Assembly (NCBI RefSeq): GCF_004919105.1
Contig: NZ_STGK01000005.1
Span: 62,001 to 126,000, forward strand
Length of the DNA stretch: 64,000 nucleotides
From: Nocardioides sp. GY 10113
Lineage (GTDB): Bacteria > Actinomycetota > Actinomycetes > Propionibacteriales > Nocardioidaceae
Reading direction: 5' to 3'
In this document: in pieces, positions 11,085 through 18,768 of the stretch
Layout: each line of letters begins with the position of its first letter
Numbering within the stretch: the first letter of the stretch is position 1
Program-made: the position numbers and the translations under genes
The notes under the pieces: generated by a model
Database searches by the model: none
Seen by the model: only the letters and a program-made list of their open reading frames with translations
Told to the model about the DNA's origin: nothing

Positions 11085-11641
11085 CGCGCACCTCCGGTGG
11101 TGTCGTCGGCGAGTGCGGGGTCGATCCTGAGGTGGGCCAGCGCCTTGTGCAGCTGGCTCTTCACGGTGCCGGTGCTGCACCCCATCACGTGGGCGGTCTC
11201 GGCCACGGAGAGGTCCTCGAAGAAGCGGAGGACCACCACCGCGCGCTGGCGCCGGGGGAGTCGGTCCAGCGCGTCGGCGAGGTCGTGCCGCTCGACGACC
11301 GCGGTGGCGCCGTGATCGCCGTCGGCACCCTCGGGGAGCGTCTCGGTGGGCTGCTCGCCGTGCCAGCGGCGGCCGCGCCAGCCGGCGTAGGTGGTGACCA
11401 GGATCCGGCGCACGTACGGCTCGGGGTGCTTCTCGATCCGGTGCCAGGCGAACCACGCCTTGCTGAGGGCGGTCTGCAGCAGGTCCTCGGCCATGGCGTG
11501 GTCGCGGGTCAGCAGGTAGGCGGTGCGGAGCAGGGCCTGAGCGCGGGCGGCCACGAAGGCCTCGAACTCGACGAGCTGGTCGGCATCGTTCGGCAACGCG
11601 GCCTCCGTTCGTCGGCTCGCGTCGGACGTTCGCAAGGTCAT
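11081..11641 (-). CDS. SigE-family ECF RNA polymerase sigma factor
   Basis: A 186-residue ECF sigma factor of the SigE-like actinobacterial family. Region 2 spans about residues 25-90 (FEAFVAARAQALLRTAYLLT, then DHAMAEDLLQTALSKAW) and region 4 about 120-170 (LPRRQRAVVVLRFFEDLSV, then CSTGTVKSQLHKAL as the helix-turn-helix). ATG 11641 has a GAAGGGG sequence immediately upstream with short spacing, so a slightly later start is possible. It overlaps its downstream membrane-protein partner by 4 nt. The 149-bp gap to cinA should hold its promoter; I saw no clear consensus there. Confidence 0.9.
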   Translation of the reverse strand: MTLRTSDASRRTEAALPNDADQLVEFEAFVAARAQALLRTAYLLTRDHAMAEDLLQTALSKAWFAWHRIEKHPEPYVRRILVTTYAGWRGRRWHGEQPTETLPEGADGDHGATAVVERHDLADALDRLPRRQRAVVVLRFFEDLSVAETAHVMGCSTGTVKSQLHKALAHLRIDPALADDTTGGAR

Positions 11642-11790
11642 GCCCCTTCGACCGGGTGGCCCGGGGCTTGGTTGCCTCCGGCGCCCGGATTGTCGCGCCC
11701 CACGGCGGCGGTGTGGCGCACCTCGCGCAATCTGGACGCTCGTGGAGATCTTCGCGGCGAGTCCTGGTACCTCGACGACGAGGGCTGCCC

Positions 11791-13095
11791 CTACCTGACC
11801 GAGTGGGCGCCGGGCGGCCCGGCGGAGACCACCTCGCGGAGGAGGTGGAGCAAGCTGGTGACGGACCGGGCGCGGATCGCGTCCCGACCACCGCCGAGGC
11901 GCAGCGCACGGTGCCGGACGCCGTCCTGGCTCACGACCGCGACGTGGACCAGCCCCACCGGCTTCTCCGGCGTCCCGCCGTCGGGGCCGGCGACGCCGGT
12001 GGTGGACAGGCCGTACGTCGTTCCCAACCGCTCGCGGGCGCCCGCGGCCATCGCGACCGCGACCTCCTCGCTGACCGCGCCGACCTGGCGCAGCAGCTGC
12101 TCCGGTACTCCGACCTCGGCGGTCTTCGCCTCGTTCGCGTAGGTCACGAACCCGCCGAGCAGGTAGCGCGACGAGCCCGGGAGGTCGGCCAGCCGGCCGG
12201 CGACCAGGCCGGCGGTGCACGACTCCGCGGTCGCCACGGTCGCGCCGCGCGCGACCAGCAGGTCGGCCAGCACGCGGTCGACCGTGCGCCCGTCGGTCGA
12301 GAAGACCCGCGCGCCGAACCGGTCGACGAGCGCCGCGGTCAGCGACCGGTAGGCGGCCGCCGCCTCCGGCGCGAACCGCGTCACCACCTCCAGCTCGCCG
12401 TCGCGCAGGCAGGTGCTCACCTCGAGGTCGTCCAGACCGTGCCGCGCCTCGTGGTCGCGGAGCAGCCCGGCCAGCTCGGCCTCCGGGGGGCCCCAGATCC
12501 GGATCGTCTCCTCGTGCAGTGTCACCGCGCCGGCCAGCGCCGCCGCGACCTCCGGCGCCGCGAGCGCCGCGGGCCACATCGCCCGCAGCTCGCGGGGCGG
12601 GCCGGGGAGCACCAGCACCGGCGGCCCGTCGTGACCGTCGGGCGCGGGCACCACCAGGCCCGGCGCCGTCCCGGTCGGCTCCAGCACCCGCGCGCCGCGT
12701 GGCACCAGTGCCTGCTTGGCCGTGCCCGCCCGGACCTCGGCAGCGGGGGAGTCCCACCCGCGGTCGGCGTACAGCCGCTCGACGATCCTCTGGATCCGGG
12801 TCTGCAGCGCGACGTCCGGTGCCAGGGGGCGGGCCTGGAAGTCGGCGACCACGGCCGCGGTCAGGTCGTCCGCGGTCGGCCCGAGTCCGCCGGTGGTGAT
12901 CACCAGGTCGTGCGAGGCGGCCAGGAAGCGCAGCGCGGCGAGGAGGTCGGCGGCGCGATCACCGACGACGACGACCTGGCCCACGTCGACGCCGAGGCGC
13001 CGCAGCTCCTCGGCGAGCCAGGACCCGTTGGCGTCGGCGACCCTCCCGGTGAGCACCTCGGTGCCCGTGACCACGATCCCCGCCCGCGCGCGCAT
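11791..13095 (-). CDS. cinA: CinA family protein: nicotinamide-nucleotide amidohydrolase / competence-damage protein
   Basis: A full two-domain CinA of 434 residues. The N-terminal MoCF-like domain (about 1-170) shows GTEVLTGRVADANGSWLAEE and the TTGGLGPTADDLT motif. The C-terminal PncC-type amidase domain (about 265-430) shows TVATAESCTAGLVAGRL with the catalytic Ser, and GVAGPDGGTPEKPVG. It deamidates nicotinamide mononucleotide in NAD recycling; family members have also been linked to competence and DNA damage. ATG 13095 is preceded 6 nt upstream by TACGAT on the minus strand, a leaderless start. Longer in-frame extensions upstream lack family similarity. Confidence 0.93.
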   Translation of the reverse strand: MRARAGIVVTGTEVLTGRVADANGSWLAEELRRLGVDVGQVVVVGDRAADLLAALRFLAASHDLVITTGGLGPTADDLTAAVVADFQARPLAPDVALQTRIQRIVERLYADRGWDSPAAEVRAGTAKQALVPRGARVLEPTGTAPGLVVPAPDGHDGPPVLVLPGPPRELRAMWPAALAAPEVAAALAGAVTLHEETIRIWGPPEAELAGLLRDHEARHGLDDLEVSTCLRDGELEVVTRFAPEAAAAYRSLTAALVDRFGARVFSTDGRTVDRVLADLLVARGATVATAESCTAGLVAGRLADLPGSSRYLLGGFVTYANEAKTAEVGVPEQLLRQVGAVSEEVAVAMAAGARERLGTTYGLSTTGVAGPDGGTPEKPVGLVHVAVVSQDGVRHRALRLGGGRDAIRARSVTSLLHLLREVVSAGPPGAHSVR

Positions 13096-13101
13096 GCGTC
13101 G

Positions 13102-13107
13102 ATCGTA
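13102..13107 (-). promoter_or_regulatory. -10 box of cinA
   Basis: TACGAT on the minus strand, 6 nt before ATG 13095; no ribosome site, so a leaderless transcript is likely. Confidence 0.5.
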
Positions 13108-13188
13108 GGGGGCCGTGACCACGGGTCGCCGCCGGCGCCGAGGGCGCCCTGCTCGAGCCCCCACCCGCCCCGTCGGTTCGCGTGGCGG

Positions 13189-13216
13189 GGCTCGCCGGCG
13201 ACCTCGCCGGCGAGCC
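13189..13216 (-). terminator. Hairpin terminator of mscS copy 1
   Basis: A perfect 13-bp inverted repeat (13189-13201 and 13204-13216) with a 2-nt centre begins 6 nt after the stop codon of the mechanosensitive channel gene. No U-tract is present. Confidence 0.65.
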
Positions 13217-13222
13217 GCTCGG

Positions 13223-14443
13223 TCACCGGGACGCCGGTTGACGTGGACGGAGGTCGCCGAGGTCGGCGTCCGCTGGGCGGTCGGCGTCGCCGACGGCCCG
13301 GAGGTCGATCTCGCCGGTGGCGCGGGCCGCCCGTTCCTCGGCCGCCTCGTCACCGTGGAACAGTCCGCCGACGTCCGTCCGCGGGGTGTGCACCCGGCTC
13401 CGCGGCGCCTCGACGATCTCGGTCCGCAGGCGCGGCATGCCGCGCTCGGCGTTCTCGCGGACCCAGGCGACCAGGTGCTCGCGGACGTGGCAGCGCAGGT
13501 CGAAGAGCGTGGGGGCGTCGCGGGCGGTGACCAGCACCCGCACCCGGACGTAGCCGCCGACGGCGTCGGTGACCTGCACGACCTTGGCCCGCCCGTCCCA
13601 CAGGTCGGTGACCTCGAGTGCCCGGTCGACCTCGGCGCGCAGCGCCGCTGTGTCCACGCGCCAGTCCAGGTCGAGCTCGACGGAGCCGAGCAGCTCGGCG
13701 CTCTCCCGGGTCCAGTTCTGGAACGGGGTGGTGGTGAAGTAGCTGGACGGCAGCACCATCCGGCGCTCGTCCCAGAGCCGGACGACGACGTAGGTGAGGG
13801 TCAGCTCGTCGATCCAGCCCCACTCGCCCTCGACGATGACGGCGTCGTCGAGGCGGATCGCGTCGCTGAAGGCCAGCTGCAGCCCGGCGAAGACGTTGCC
13901 GAGGACGGAGGTCGCGGCGAGGCCGGCGACGACGCTGATCACGCCGGCCGAGGCGAGCACGCTGGCGCCGTACGCCTCGACGCCCGGGATGCTGAGCAGC
14001 ACCGCGCCGACGGTGACCACCGCGCCGGCGACGTACACCAGGCGGCGCAGGATCATCACCTGGGTGCGCAGGCGCCGCGCGGCGCGGTTGTCCGCCCGGG
14101 CCACGCCCGCGGCGTTGCGGAGCAGCGCGAGGTCGACCAGGAAGACCAGTACGACGGTCAGCAGCCAGCCGGCGGCGAACACCATCGCGACCCTGGCCCC
14201 GCCGTCGACCGTGGCCCACCCCGGCAGGTCGTACCCGGCGTCGAGGTCGGCCAGCACGGGGGAGAGCGCGACCAGCGCGACGAGCGCCCGGAAGGGGATC
14301 CGGGCGCTCTCGGCGAGGCGTGAGGCGGGTGGCCAGCGTCGGGCGAGCAGGCCGATGCCCACCCGCGTCGCCGCGATCACCGCGACGGCGATGGCGAGGG
14401 CGACGGTCGCGGCCGCGAGCAGGTGCACGTTCGGTTCCTCCAT
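13223..14443 (-). CDS. MscS-family mechanosensitive ion channel, copy 1
   Basis: A 406-residue small-conductance mechanosensitive channel homologue in the cytoplasmic membrane, acting in osmotic release. Hydrophobic segments lie at about 8-28, 47-65, 80-105, 125-150 and the pore helix around ASAGVISVVAGLAATSVLGN (Ala/Gly-rich TM3). The beta domain follows (DDAVIVEGEWGWIDELTLTY, LPSSYFTTTPFQNWTRES). The C-terminal tail from about 370 is charged. ATG 14443 is chosen at the first transmembrane helix. Residues about 175-365 are almost identical, in DNA as well, to copy 2 at 15721-16902. Confidence 0.9.
   Translation of the reverse strand: MEEPNVHLLAAATVALAIAVAVIAATRVGIGLLARRWPPASRLAESARIPFRALVALVALSPVLADLDAGYDLPGWATVDGGARVAMVFAAGWLLTVVLVFLVDLALLRNAAGVARADNRAARRLRTQVMILRRLVYVAGAVVTVGAVLLSIPGVEAYGASVLASAGVISVVAGLAATSVLGNVFAGLQLAFSDAIRLDDAVIVEGEWGWIDELTLTYVVVRLWDERRMVLPSSYFTTTPFQNWTRESAELLGSVELDLDWRVDTAALRAEVDRALEVTDLWDGRAKVVQVTDAVGGYVRVRVLVTARDAPTLFDLRCHVREHLVAWVRENAERGMPRLRTEIVEAPRSRVHTPRTDVGGLFHGDEAAEERAARATGEIDLRAVGDADRPADADLGDLRPRQPASR
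13423..13910 (-). repeat. Near-identical mscS block, copy A
   Basis: This block matches 15882-16369 at a constant offset of 2459 bp with only scattered substitutions visible by eye. It spans the pore helix and beta domain of both MscS paralogues. Boundaries are approximate; outside it the two genes diverge. Confidence 0.8.
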
Positions 14444-14520
14444 CAGACCAGCGTGCCGGGGCGCCCGGCGGAACCGAAGGTTCTGTGGCCGGTTCCACAC
14501 CGCCCGAGGATCGAACGCGG

Positions 14521-14557
14521 ACGAGCCGCCGGGTGGGTCCTCACCCCGGCGGCTCGT
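14521..14557 (-). terminator. Hairpin terminator of the polyester hydrolase gene
   Basis: Arms 14521-14535 and 14542-14557 pair along 15 bp with one bulged G and a 6-nt loop, starting 13 nt after the hydrolase stop codon. Confidence 0.7.
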
Positions 14558-14570
14558 ACGTGTTGCTGGG

Positions 14571-15434
14571 TCAGGCCGGGCAGGTGTCCCGGTAGTCCGA
14601 GAGGTTGAACGAGCTCGGACCGGGGCACAGGTACGGGTCGTAGCGCGTGTCCTCGTCCAGGTAGCGCTTCAGCCACGAGACGAACAGCCGTCCCTGCCAG
14701 TCGTCGTCGGTGTTGGCGATCAGGTGGCCGGCGTTGTTGATCTCGCCGTACGCCTTCTCCGGGGCGTTGGTGAGCGTGTTGTAGAACGGGATCGAGTGCG
14801 AGGAGACGGGAGCGATCGTGTCGTTCTCAGCGCCGATGATCATGGTGGGGACGTCCACCCCGTACCAGGTCTTGTCGGTGTGCCACGGCTGCAGGGCGAC
14901 GGCCGCCTTGACGATGCTGGGGCCGTTCTCGGCGGCGTACAGCGTGCCGCCGCCGCCCATCGAGTGGCCCGAGACCGCGATGCGGGACTCGTCGAGCCGG
15001 GCCGCGACGGCGCTGGGCGCGCGCTCGGTCAGGTACTCGACGCCGGCCAGGATCTGCCGGCCGCGGCTGTCGGGCTGGTCGTAGATCGTGTTGGTGTCGA
15101 TGACCAGGACCACGAAGCCGTGGGAGGCCACCCGTCGTGCCAGCGGGATGTACTGGCTGGCGCGGGCCGTGAAGCCCGGCGAGAAGACGACGCCGCCGAA
15201 GGTGCCTGCGGAGGTGGACGTCGGGTAGTAGATGGTCCCGCCGCCGAAGCCGGACACGAAGGAGGACACCGAGTCGGTGCTCACCGAGAAGGAACCGCTC
15301 CCGAGCAGACTGCTCGCGGTGGGCGCAGGCCCGCGCTCGTAGCCGTCTGCCTGTGCGGGGCCCGCCACCAGGCCCGCCAGAGGGAGGGTCAGGGCTGCAG
15401 CAATCGCGCCGAGCCGGATCGCCAATTTTCGCAC
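14571..15434 (-). CDS. Secreted polyester hydrolase, cutinase/PETase-like alpha/beta hydrolase
   Basis: A 287-residue exported alpha/beta hydrolase closely resembling Thermobifida-type cutinases and PET hydrolases. A Sec signal peptide ends near AGPAQA at 29. The triad is Ser158 in GHSMGG, Asp205 in GAENDTIAPV and His237 in NNAGH. The mature start YERGPAPTASSLL, GFGGGTIYYP, ASHGFVV, DQPDSR and QPWH (Trp184) follow the family. The aromatic clamp position is Phe88 (SPGFTA). The C-terminal disulfide pair Cys270/Cys285 is present. The extra disulfide of Ideonella PETase is not: those positions read Ala202 and Ile239 by my alignment from memory. GTG 15434 has a strong AAAGGAG site 6 nt upstream. 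It probably degrades cutin-like or synthetic polyesters, triacylglycerols or short esters outside the cell; activity on PET is untested. Confidence 0.9.
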   Translation of the reverse strand: MRKLAIRLGAIAAALTLPLAGLVAGPAQADGYERGPAPTASSLLGSGSFSVSTDSVSSFVSGFGGGTIYYPTSTSAGTFGGVVFSPGFTARASQYIPLARRVASHGFVVLVIDTNTIYDQPDSRGRQILAGVEYLTERAPSAVAARLDESRIAVSGHSMGGGGTLYAAENGPSIVKAAVALQPWHTDKTWYGVDVPTMIIGAENDTIAPVSSHSIPFYNTLTNAPEKAYGEINNAGHLIANTDDDWQGRLFVSWLKRYLDEDTRYDPYLCPGPSSFNLSDYRDTCPA

Positions 15435-15479
15435 GAGATTCTCCTTTGCCAGGGGCCGGTGATCGGCCGCTCGACCCCG

Positions 15480-15511
15480 ACGCTAGGACGCTTGATGTGT
15501 CGCGCGTCACA
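15480..15511 (-). promoter_or_regulatory. Promoter with CRP/GlxR-like box for the polyester hydrolase
   Basis: TAGCGT on the minus strand (15485-15480) is a plausible -10 box about 45 nt before the GTG. Just upstream, TGTGT-CGCGCG-TCACA (15496-15511) matches the CRP/GlxR consensus TGTGA-N6-TCACA at 9 of 10 conserved bases. Its centre would lie near -31, a position that overlaps RNA polymerase. Confidence 0.5.
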
Positions 15512-15530
15512 GTCGGACGGCCACAGCCTT

Positions 15531-15549
15531 GTTGTGCTGGATGCACAAC
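15531..15549. promoter_or_regulatory. Perfect 7-bp inverted repeat upstream of the hydrolase
   Basis: GTTGTGC-TGGAT-GCACAAC is a perfect inverted repeat with a 5-nt spacer, about 100 nt upstream of the hydrolase start. It could be an operator for an IclR- or TetR-type regulator. Nothing else is evident in the 286-bp gap 15435-15720 apart from the promoter and the terminator of mscS copy 2. Confidence 0.45.
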
Positions 15550-15690
15550 CGCCCTTCTAGGGCGCTCGCACCAAACGACGCGCTCGTGCCCTGACCACGG
15601 GTCTGCACCGGGTGATGGCGCCCCGCGGTGACCGCGCTGGCGGTACGGCGACGGGGAGTGTTACTCAGCCGTCATCGAGCGCGGAGCGGG

Positions 15691-15706
15691 CGCCGGGGCA
15701 CCGGCG
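15691..15706 (-). terminator. Small hairpin after mscS copy 2
   Basis: CGCCGG-GGCA-CCGGCG forms a 6-bp stem with a 4-nt loop 14 nt after the stop codon of mscS copy 2. Confidence 0.45.
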
Positions 15707-15720
15707 ACTCTCGCGTCGCC

Positions 15721-16902
15721 TCACTCGGCCGACGGCCCGGGGCCGCCCGGGTCGTGGGCGTCCTCATGCAGCCCGGCCGCCCGTGCGGCACGCTCCTCGG
15801 CCGCCTCGTCGCCGTGGAAGAGCCCGCCGACGTCGATGGCGATGGCCCCGATCCGGGAGTGCGGTGTGGTCACGATCTCGGTCCGCTGGCGCGGCATGCC
15901 GCGCTCGGCGTTCTCGCGGACCCAGGCGACCAGGTGCTCGCGGACGTGGCAGCGCAGGTCGAACAGCGTGGGGGCGTCGCGGGCGGTGACCAGGACGCGG
16001 ACCCGGACGTAGCCGCCGACGGCGTCGGTGACCTGCACGACCTTGGCCCGCCCGTCCCACATGTCCGTGACGCTGAGTGCCCGGTCGACCTCGGCGCGCA
16101 GTGCGGTGGTGTCGACGCGCCAGTCGAGGTCGAGCTCGACGGAGCCGAGCAGCTCGGCGCTCTCCCGGGTCCAGTTCTGGAACGGGGTGGTGGTGAAGTA
16201 CGACGAGGGCAGCACCATCCGGCGCTCGTCCCAGAGCCGGACGACGACGTACGTCAGGGTCAGCTCGTCGATCCAGCCCCACTCGCCCTCGACGATGACG
16301 GCGTCGTCGAGGCGGATGGCGTCGCTGAAGGCCAGCTGCAGCCCCGCGAAGACGTTGCCCAGCACGGGCCCGGCGGCCAGGCCCGCCACGAAGCTGATCA
16401 CGCCGGCCGAGGCGAGCACGCTGACCCCGAAGCGGGAGACCGGCGGGAAGCTCATCAGCACCGCGCCGACGGTGAGCACGCCGCCGATCACGTAGACGAG
16501 GCGTCGCAGGATGAGCACCTGCGTGCGCAACCGACGCGCGGCCCGGTTGTCGGAGCGCGCCACCTCCGCCGCGTTGCGGCGCAGGCCCAGGTCGATGAAG
16601 AAGACGACCAGGCTGGTCACGAACCAACCGCCGGCCGTGATCGCGAGCACGCGGGCGGTGATCGCGGCCAGGTGCCAGCCCGGGGCGTCGCCCTCGGGGC
16701 GCAGGTGCTGGAGCACGGGGTTGAGCGCGATCAGGAGGACCAACACCCGGAACGGGACCCGCTCGCGGCGTGCCAGGTGGTCGAGCAGGGGCCAGCGGCG
16801 GGCCAGCAAGTGGGCCGCGACCTGCACCGCAACGATCACCGCGAGTGCCGCGACGATGGCGATGGTGGTGGCGGTCAGGAAGTAGGAGAGGTCGCCCTTC
16901 AT
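15721..16902 (-). CDS. MscS-family mechanosensitive ion channel, copy 2
   Basis: A 393-residue paralogue of the channel at 13223-14443 with the same order of segments: N-terminal helices (MKGDLSYFLTATTIAIVAALA...), the pore helix ASAGVISFVAGLAAGPVLGN, and the beta domain DDAVIVEGEWGWIDELTLTY. The N-terminal third and the C-terminal tail differ clearly from copy 1, whereas the middle is nearly identical in DNA. That pattern suggests an old duplication homogenised by gene conversion, or a recent partial one. ATG 16902 is chosen at the first helix. The two copies bracket the polyester hydrolase in the same orientation. Confidence 0.9.
   Translation of the reverse strand: MKGDLSYFLTATTIAIVAALAVIVAVQVAAHLLARRWPLLDHLARRERVPFRVLVLLIALNPVLQHLRPEGDAPGWHLAAITARVLAITAGGWFVTSLVVFFIDLGLRRNAAEVARSDNRAARRLRTQVLILRRLVYVIGGVLTVGAVLMSFPPVSRFGVSVLASAGVISFVAGLAAGPVLGNVFAGLQLAFSDAIRLDDAVIVEGEWGWIDELTLTYVVVRLWDERRMVLPSSYFTTTPFQNWTRESAELLGSVELDLDWRVDTTALRAEVDRALSVTDMWDGRAKVVQVTDAVGGYVRVRVLVTARDAPTLFDLRCHVREHLVAWVRENAERGMPRQRTEIVTTPHSRIGAIAIDVGGLFHGDEAAEERAARAAGLHEDAHDPGGPGPSAE
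15882..16369 (-). repeat. Near-identical mscS block, copy B
   Basis: Partner of 13423-13910 in direct orientation. Recombination between the blocks would delete about 2.46 kb including the polyester hydrolase. Confidence 0.8.
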
Positions 16903-16973
16903 CGCCACAGCCTGCCCGTCCGGCGGCACCAGCGGAATGCCTCGCGGCGCCGGATCCAGCGCGGCGCGCGAAA

Positions 16974-17008
16974 CCGGTTCGCTCCCGGCCGGGCGGAACC
17001 GGCAGACT
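16974..17008. promoter_or_regulatory. Inverted repeat and possible -10 before the ABC-F gene
   Basis: CCGGTTC (16974-16980) pairs with GAACCGG (16996-17002) and the interior CCCGG/CCGGG extends the stem. CAGACT (17003-17008) directly follows and resembles a -10 box, leaving a leader of about 40 nt before GTG 17058. It could be an operator or part of a leader regulation device. Confidence 0.35.
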
Positions 17009-17057
17009 GGGTGCGGGCACGCGCAGGCGCGCGTCCCGGTGAGCGAGGGGACTGCTG

Positions 17058-18698
17058 GTGGGCGCGACGATCAAGGTGTCCGGGCTGTCCGCCGGACACG
17101 GCGCGGCGGCGCTCTTCTCGGGACTGGACCTGGTCGTCGGACCAGGGGACGTGGTCGGTCTGGTCGGCCCCAACGGGGCCGGCAAGTCGACGCTGCTGCG
17201 CACCCTGGCCGGCGAGCTGCGCCCCGAGGCCGGTGCGGTCGTGGTCGCCCCGGCGCACGCCACGATCGGCTACCTGCCCCAGGAGGTCGACCGGAGGCCC
17301 GGCGAGACGGTGCGCGGGTTCCTGGCTCGCCGTACCGGCGTGGCCGCCGCCCAGGCCGCCTTCGACGACGCGACCGCGCGGCTGGAGGCGGGGGCGCCCG
17401 GTGCCGACGATGCGTACGCCGACGCGCTGGAGCGATGGCTCGCCCTCGGTGCGCCCGACCTCGACGAGCGCGCCGAGGCGATCGCCGACGACGTCGGCCT
17501 CGCGATCGACCTCGAGCAGCCGATGACGGCGCTCTCGGGCGGTCAGGCCGCGCGCGCGGGCCTGGCCAGCCTGCTGCTGTCCCGGTACGACGTCTTCCTG
17601 CTCGACGAGCCGACCAACGACCTCGACCTGGACGGGCTGGCTCGGCTGGAGCGGTTCGTGGGGGACCTCGCCGCGGCGGCGGTGATCGTCAGCCACGACC
17701 GGGAGTTCCTGGCCCGCACGGTCAACCGGATCGTCGAGCTCGACCTCCACCAGCGGGCGATCAACGTCTACGGCGGCGGGTACGACGCCTGGCTGGCCGA
17801 GCGCGAGATCGCCCGGCGCCACGCCCGCGAGGCCTACGAGGAGTACGCCGACACGGTGTCCACCCTCCAGGCGCGGGCCGCCACGCAGCGCAACTGGGCC
17901 GCGCAGGGCGTCCGCAACGCGCGGCGCAGCATCAACAACGAGCCCGACAAGAACCTGCGTCGCTTCCGTGCGGAGTCGAGCGAGAAGCAGGCCGCCAAGG
18001 TCCGCCAGTCCGAGCGCGCCATCGAGCGCCTGGAGGTGGTGGAGGAGCCGCGCAAGGAGTGGGAGCTGCGGATGGAGATCGCCGCCGCGCCCCGTTCCGG
18101 TGCGGTCACCGCGGCCCTGCGGCAGGCCGTCGTACGGCGCGGGGACTTCACGCTCGGCCCGGTGTCGGTGGAGATCGGCTGGGCGGAGAAGGTGGCGATC
18201 ACCGGGCCGAACGGTGCCGGCAAGTCGACGCTGCTCGCGCTGCTGCTGGGCCGGCTGGCCCCGGAGGCGGGGGAGTCGCACCTCGGGCCGGGCGTCGTCG
18301 TCGGCGAGGTCGACCAGGCACGGGCGCTCTTCGAGGGCGACGAGCCGCTGGTGGACGCCTTCCAGCGTCAGGTGCCCGACTGGGCGCCCGAGCCGGTGCG
18401 CACGCTGCTGGCGAAGTTCGGCCTCAAGTCCGACCACGTGCTGCGCCCGGCGAGCACGCTGTCGCCGGGGGAGCGGACCCGGGCGGCGCTGGCGCTGCTG
18501 CAGGCGCGTGGGGTCAACCTGCTGGTCCTCGACGAGCCGACCAACCACCTCGACGTACCGGCGATCGAGCAGCTGGAGTCCGCGCTGGCCGAGTTCCCGG
18601 GCACGTTGCTGCTGGTCACCCACGACCGGCGGATGCTGGAGGCGGTGCGGACCACCCGCGAGCTGCGCGTCGAGGGCGGGCGTGTGGGCGAGCGGTGA
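17058..18698 (+). CDS. ABC-F family ATPase (ribosome-associated)
   Basis: A 546-residue ABC-F protein with two nucleotide-binding domains and no membrane segments. The first domain has Walker A GPNGAGKST (about 36-44), signature LSGGQ and Walker B FLLDEPTNDLD. An arginine-rich linker of about 80 residues follows (QARAATQRNWAAQGVRNARR). The second domain has GPNGAGKST, signature LSPGER and VLDEPTNHLD. ABC-F proteins bind the ribosomal E site; some relieve stalling and some give ribosome-targeting antibiotic resistance. Which role applies here cannot be told from sequence. GTG 17058 follows a GAGGGG site about 8 nt upstream. A relBE-like module starts 70 nt after its stop. Confidence 0.9.
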   Translation: MGATIKVSGLSAGHGAAALFSGLDLVVGPGDVVGLVGPNGAGKSTLLRTLAGELRPEAGAVVVAPAHATIGYLPQEVDRRPGETVRGFLARRTGVAAAQAAFDDATARLEAGAPGADDAYADALERWLALGAPDLDERAEAIADDVGLAIDLEQPMTALSGGQAARAGLASLLLSRYDVFLLDEPTNDLDLDGLARLERFVGDLAAAAVIVSHDREFLARTVNRIVELDLHQRAINVYGGGYDAWLAEREIARRHAREAYEEYADTVSTLQARAATQRNWAAQGVRNARRSINNEPDKNLRRFRAESSEKQAAKVRQSERAIERLEVVEEPRKEWELRMEIAAAPRSGAVTAALRQAVVRRGDFTLGPVSVEIGWAEKVAITGPNGAGKSTLLALLLGRLAPEAGESHLGPGVVVGEVDQARALFEGDEPLVDAFQRQVPDWAPEPVRTLLAKFGLKSDHVLRPASTLSPGERTRAALALLQARGVNLLVLDEPTNHLDVPAIEQLESALAEFPGTLLLVTHDRRMLEAVRTTRELRVEGGRVGER

Positions 18699-18717
18699 GC
18701 GGTGGCCCCGGTAGTAC

Positions 18718-18761
18718 GCCTGAATTGCAGCCTTGATGAGGCCGGAATTCAGGCCTACTCT
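18718..18761 (+). promoter_or_regulatory. Promoter and operator of the toxin-antitoxin operon
   Basis: TTGATG (18733-18738) and TACTCT (18756-18761) are a -35/-10 pair with 17-bp spacing. The -10 ends 7 nt before GTG 18769, so the antitoxin mRNA is probably leaderless. The perfect inverted repeat GCCTGAATT (18718-18726) / AATTCAGGC (18746-18754) flanks the -35 box and is a natural autorepression site for the antitoxin-toxin complex. Confidence 0.65.
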
Positions 18762-18768
18762 TGACGGG

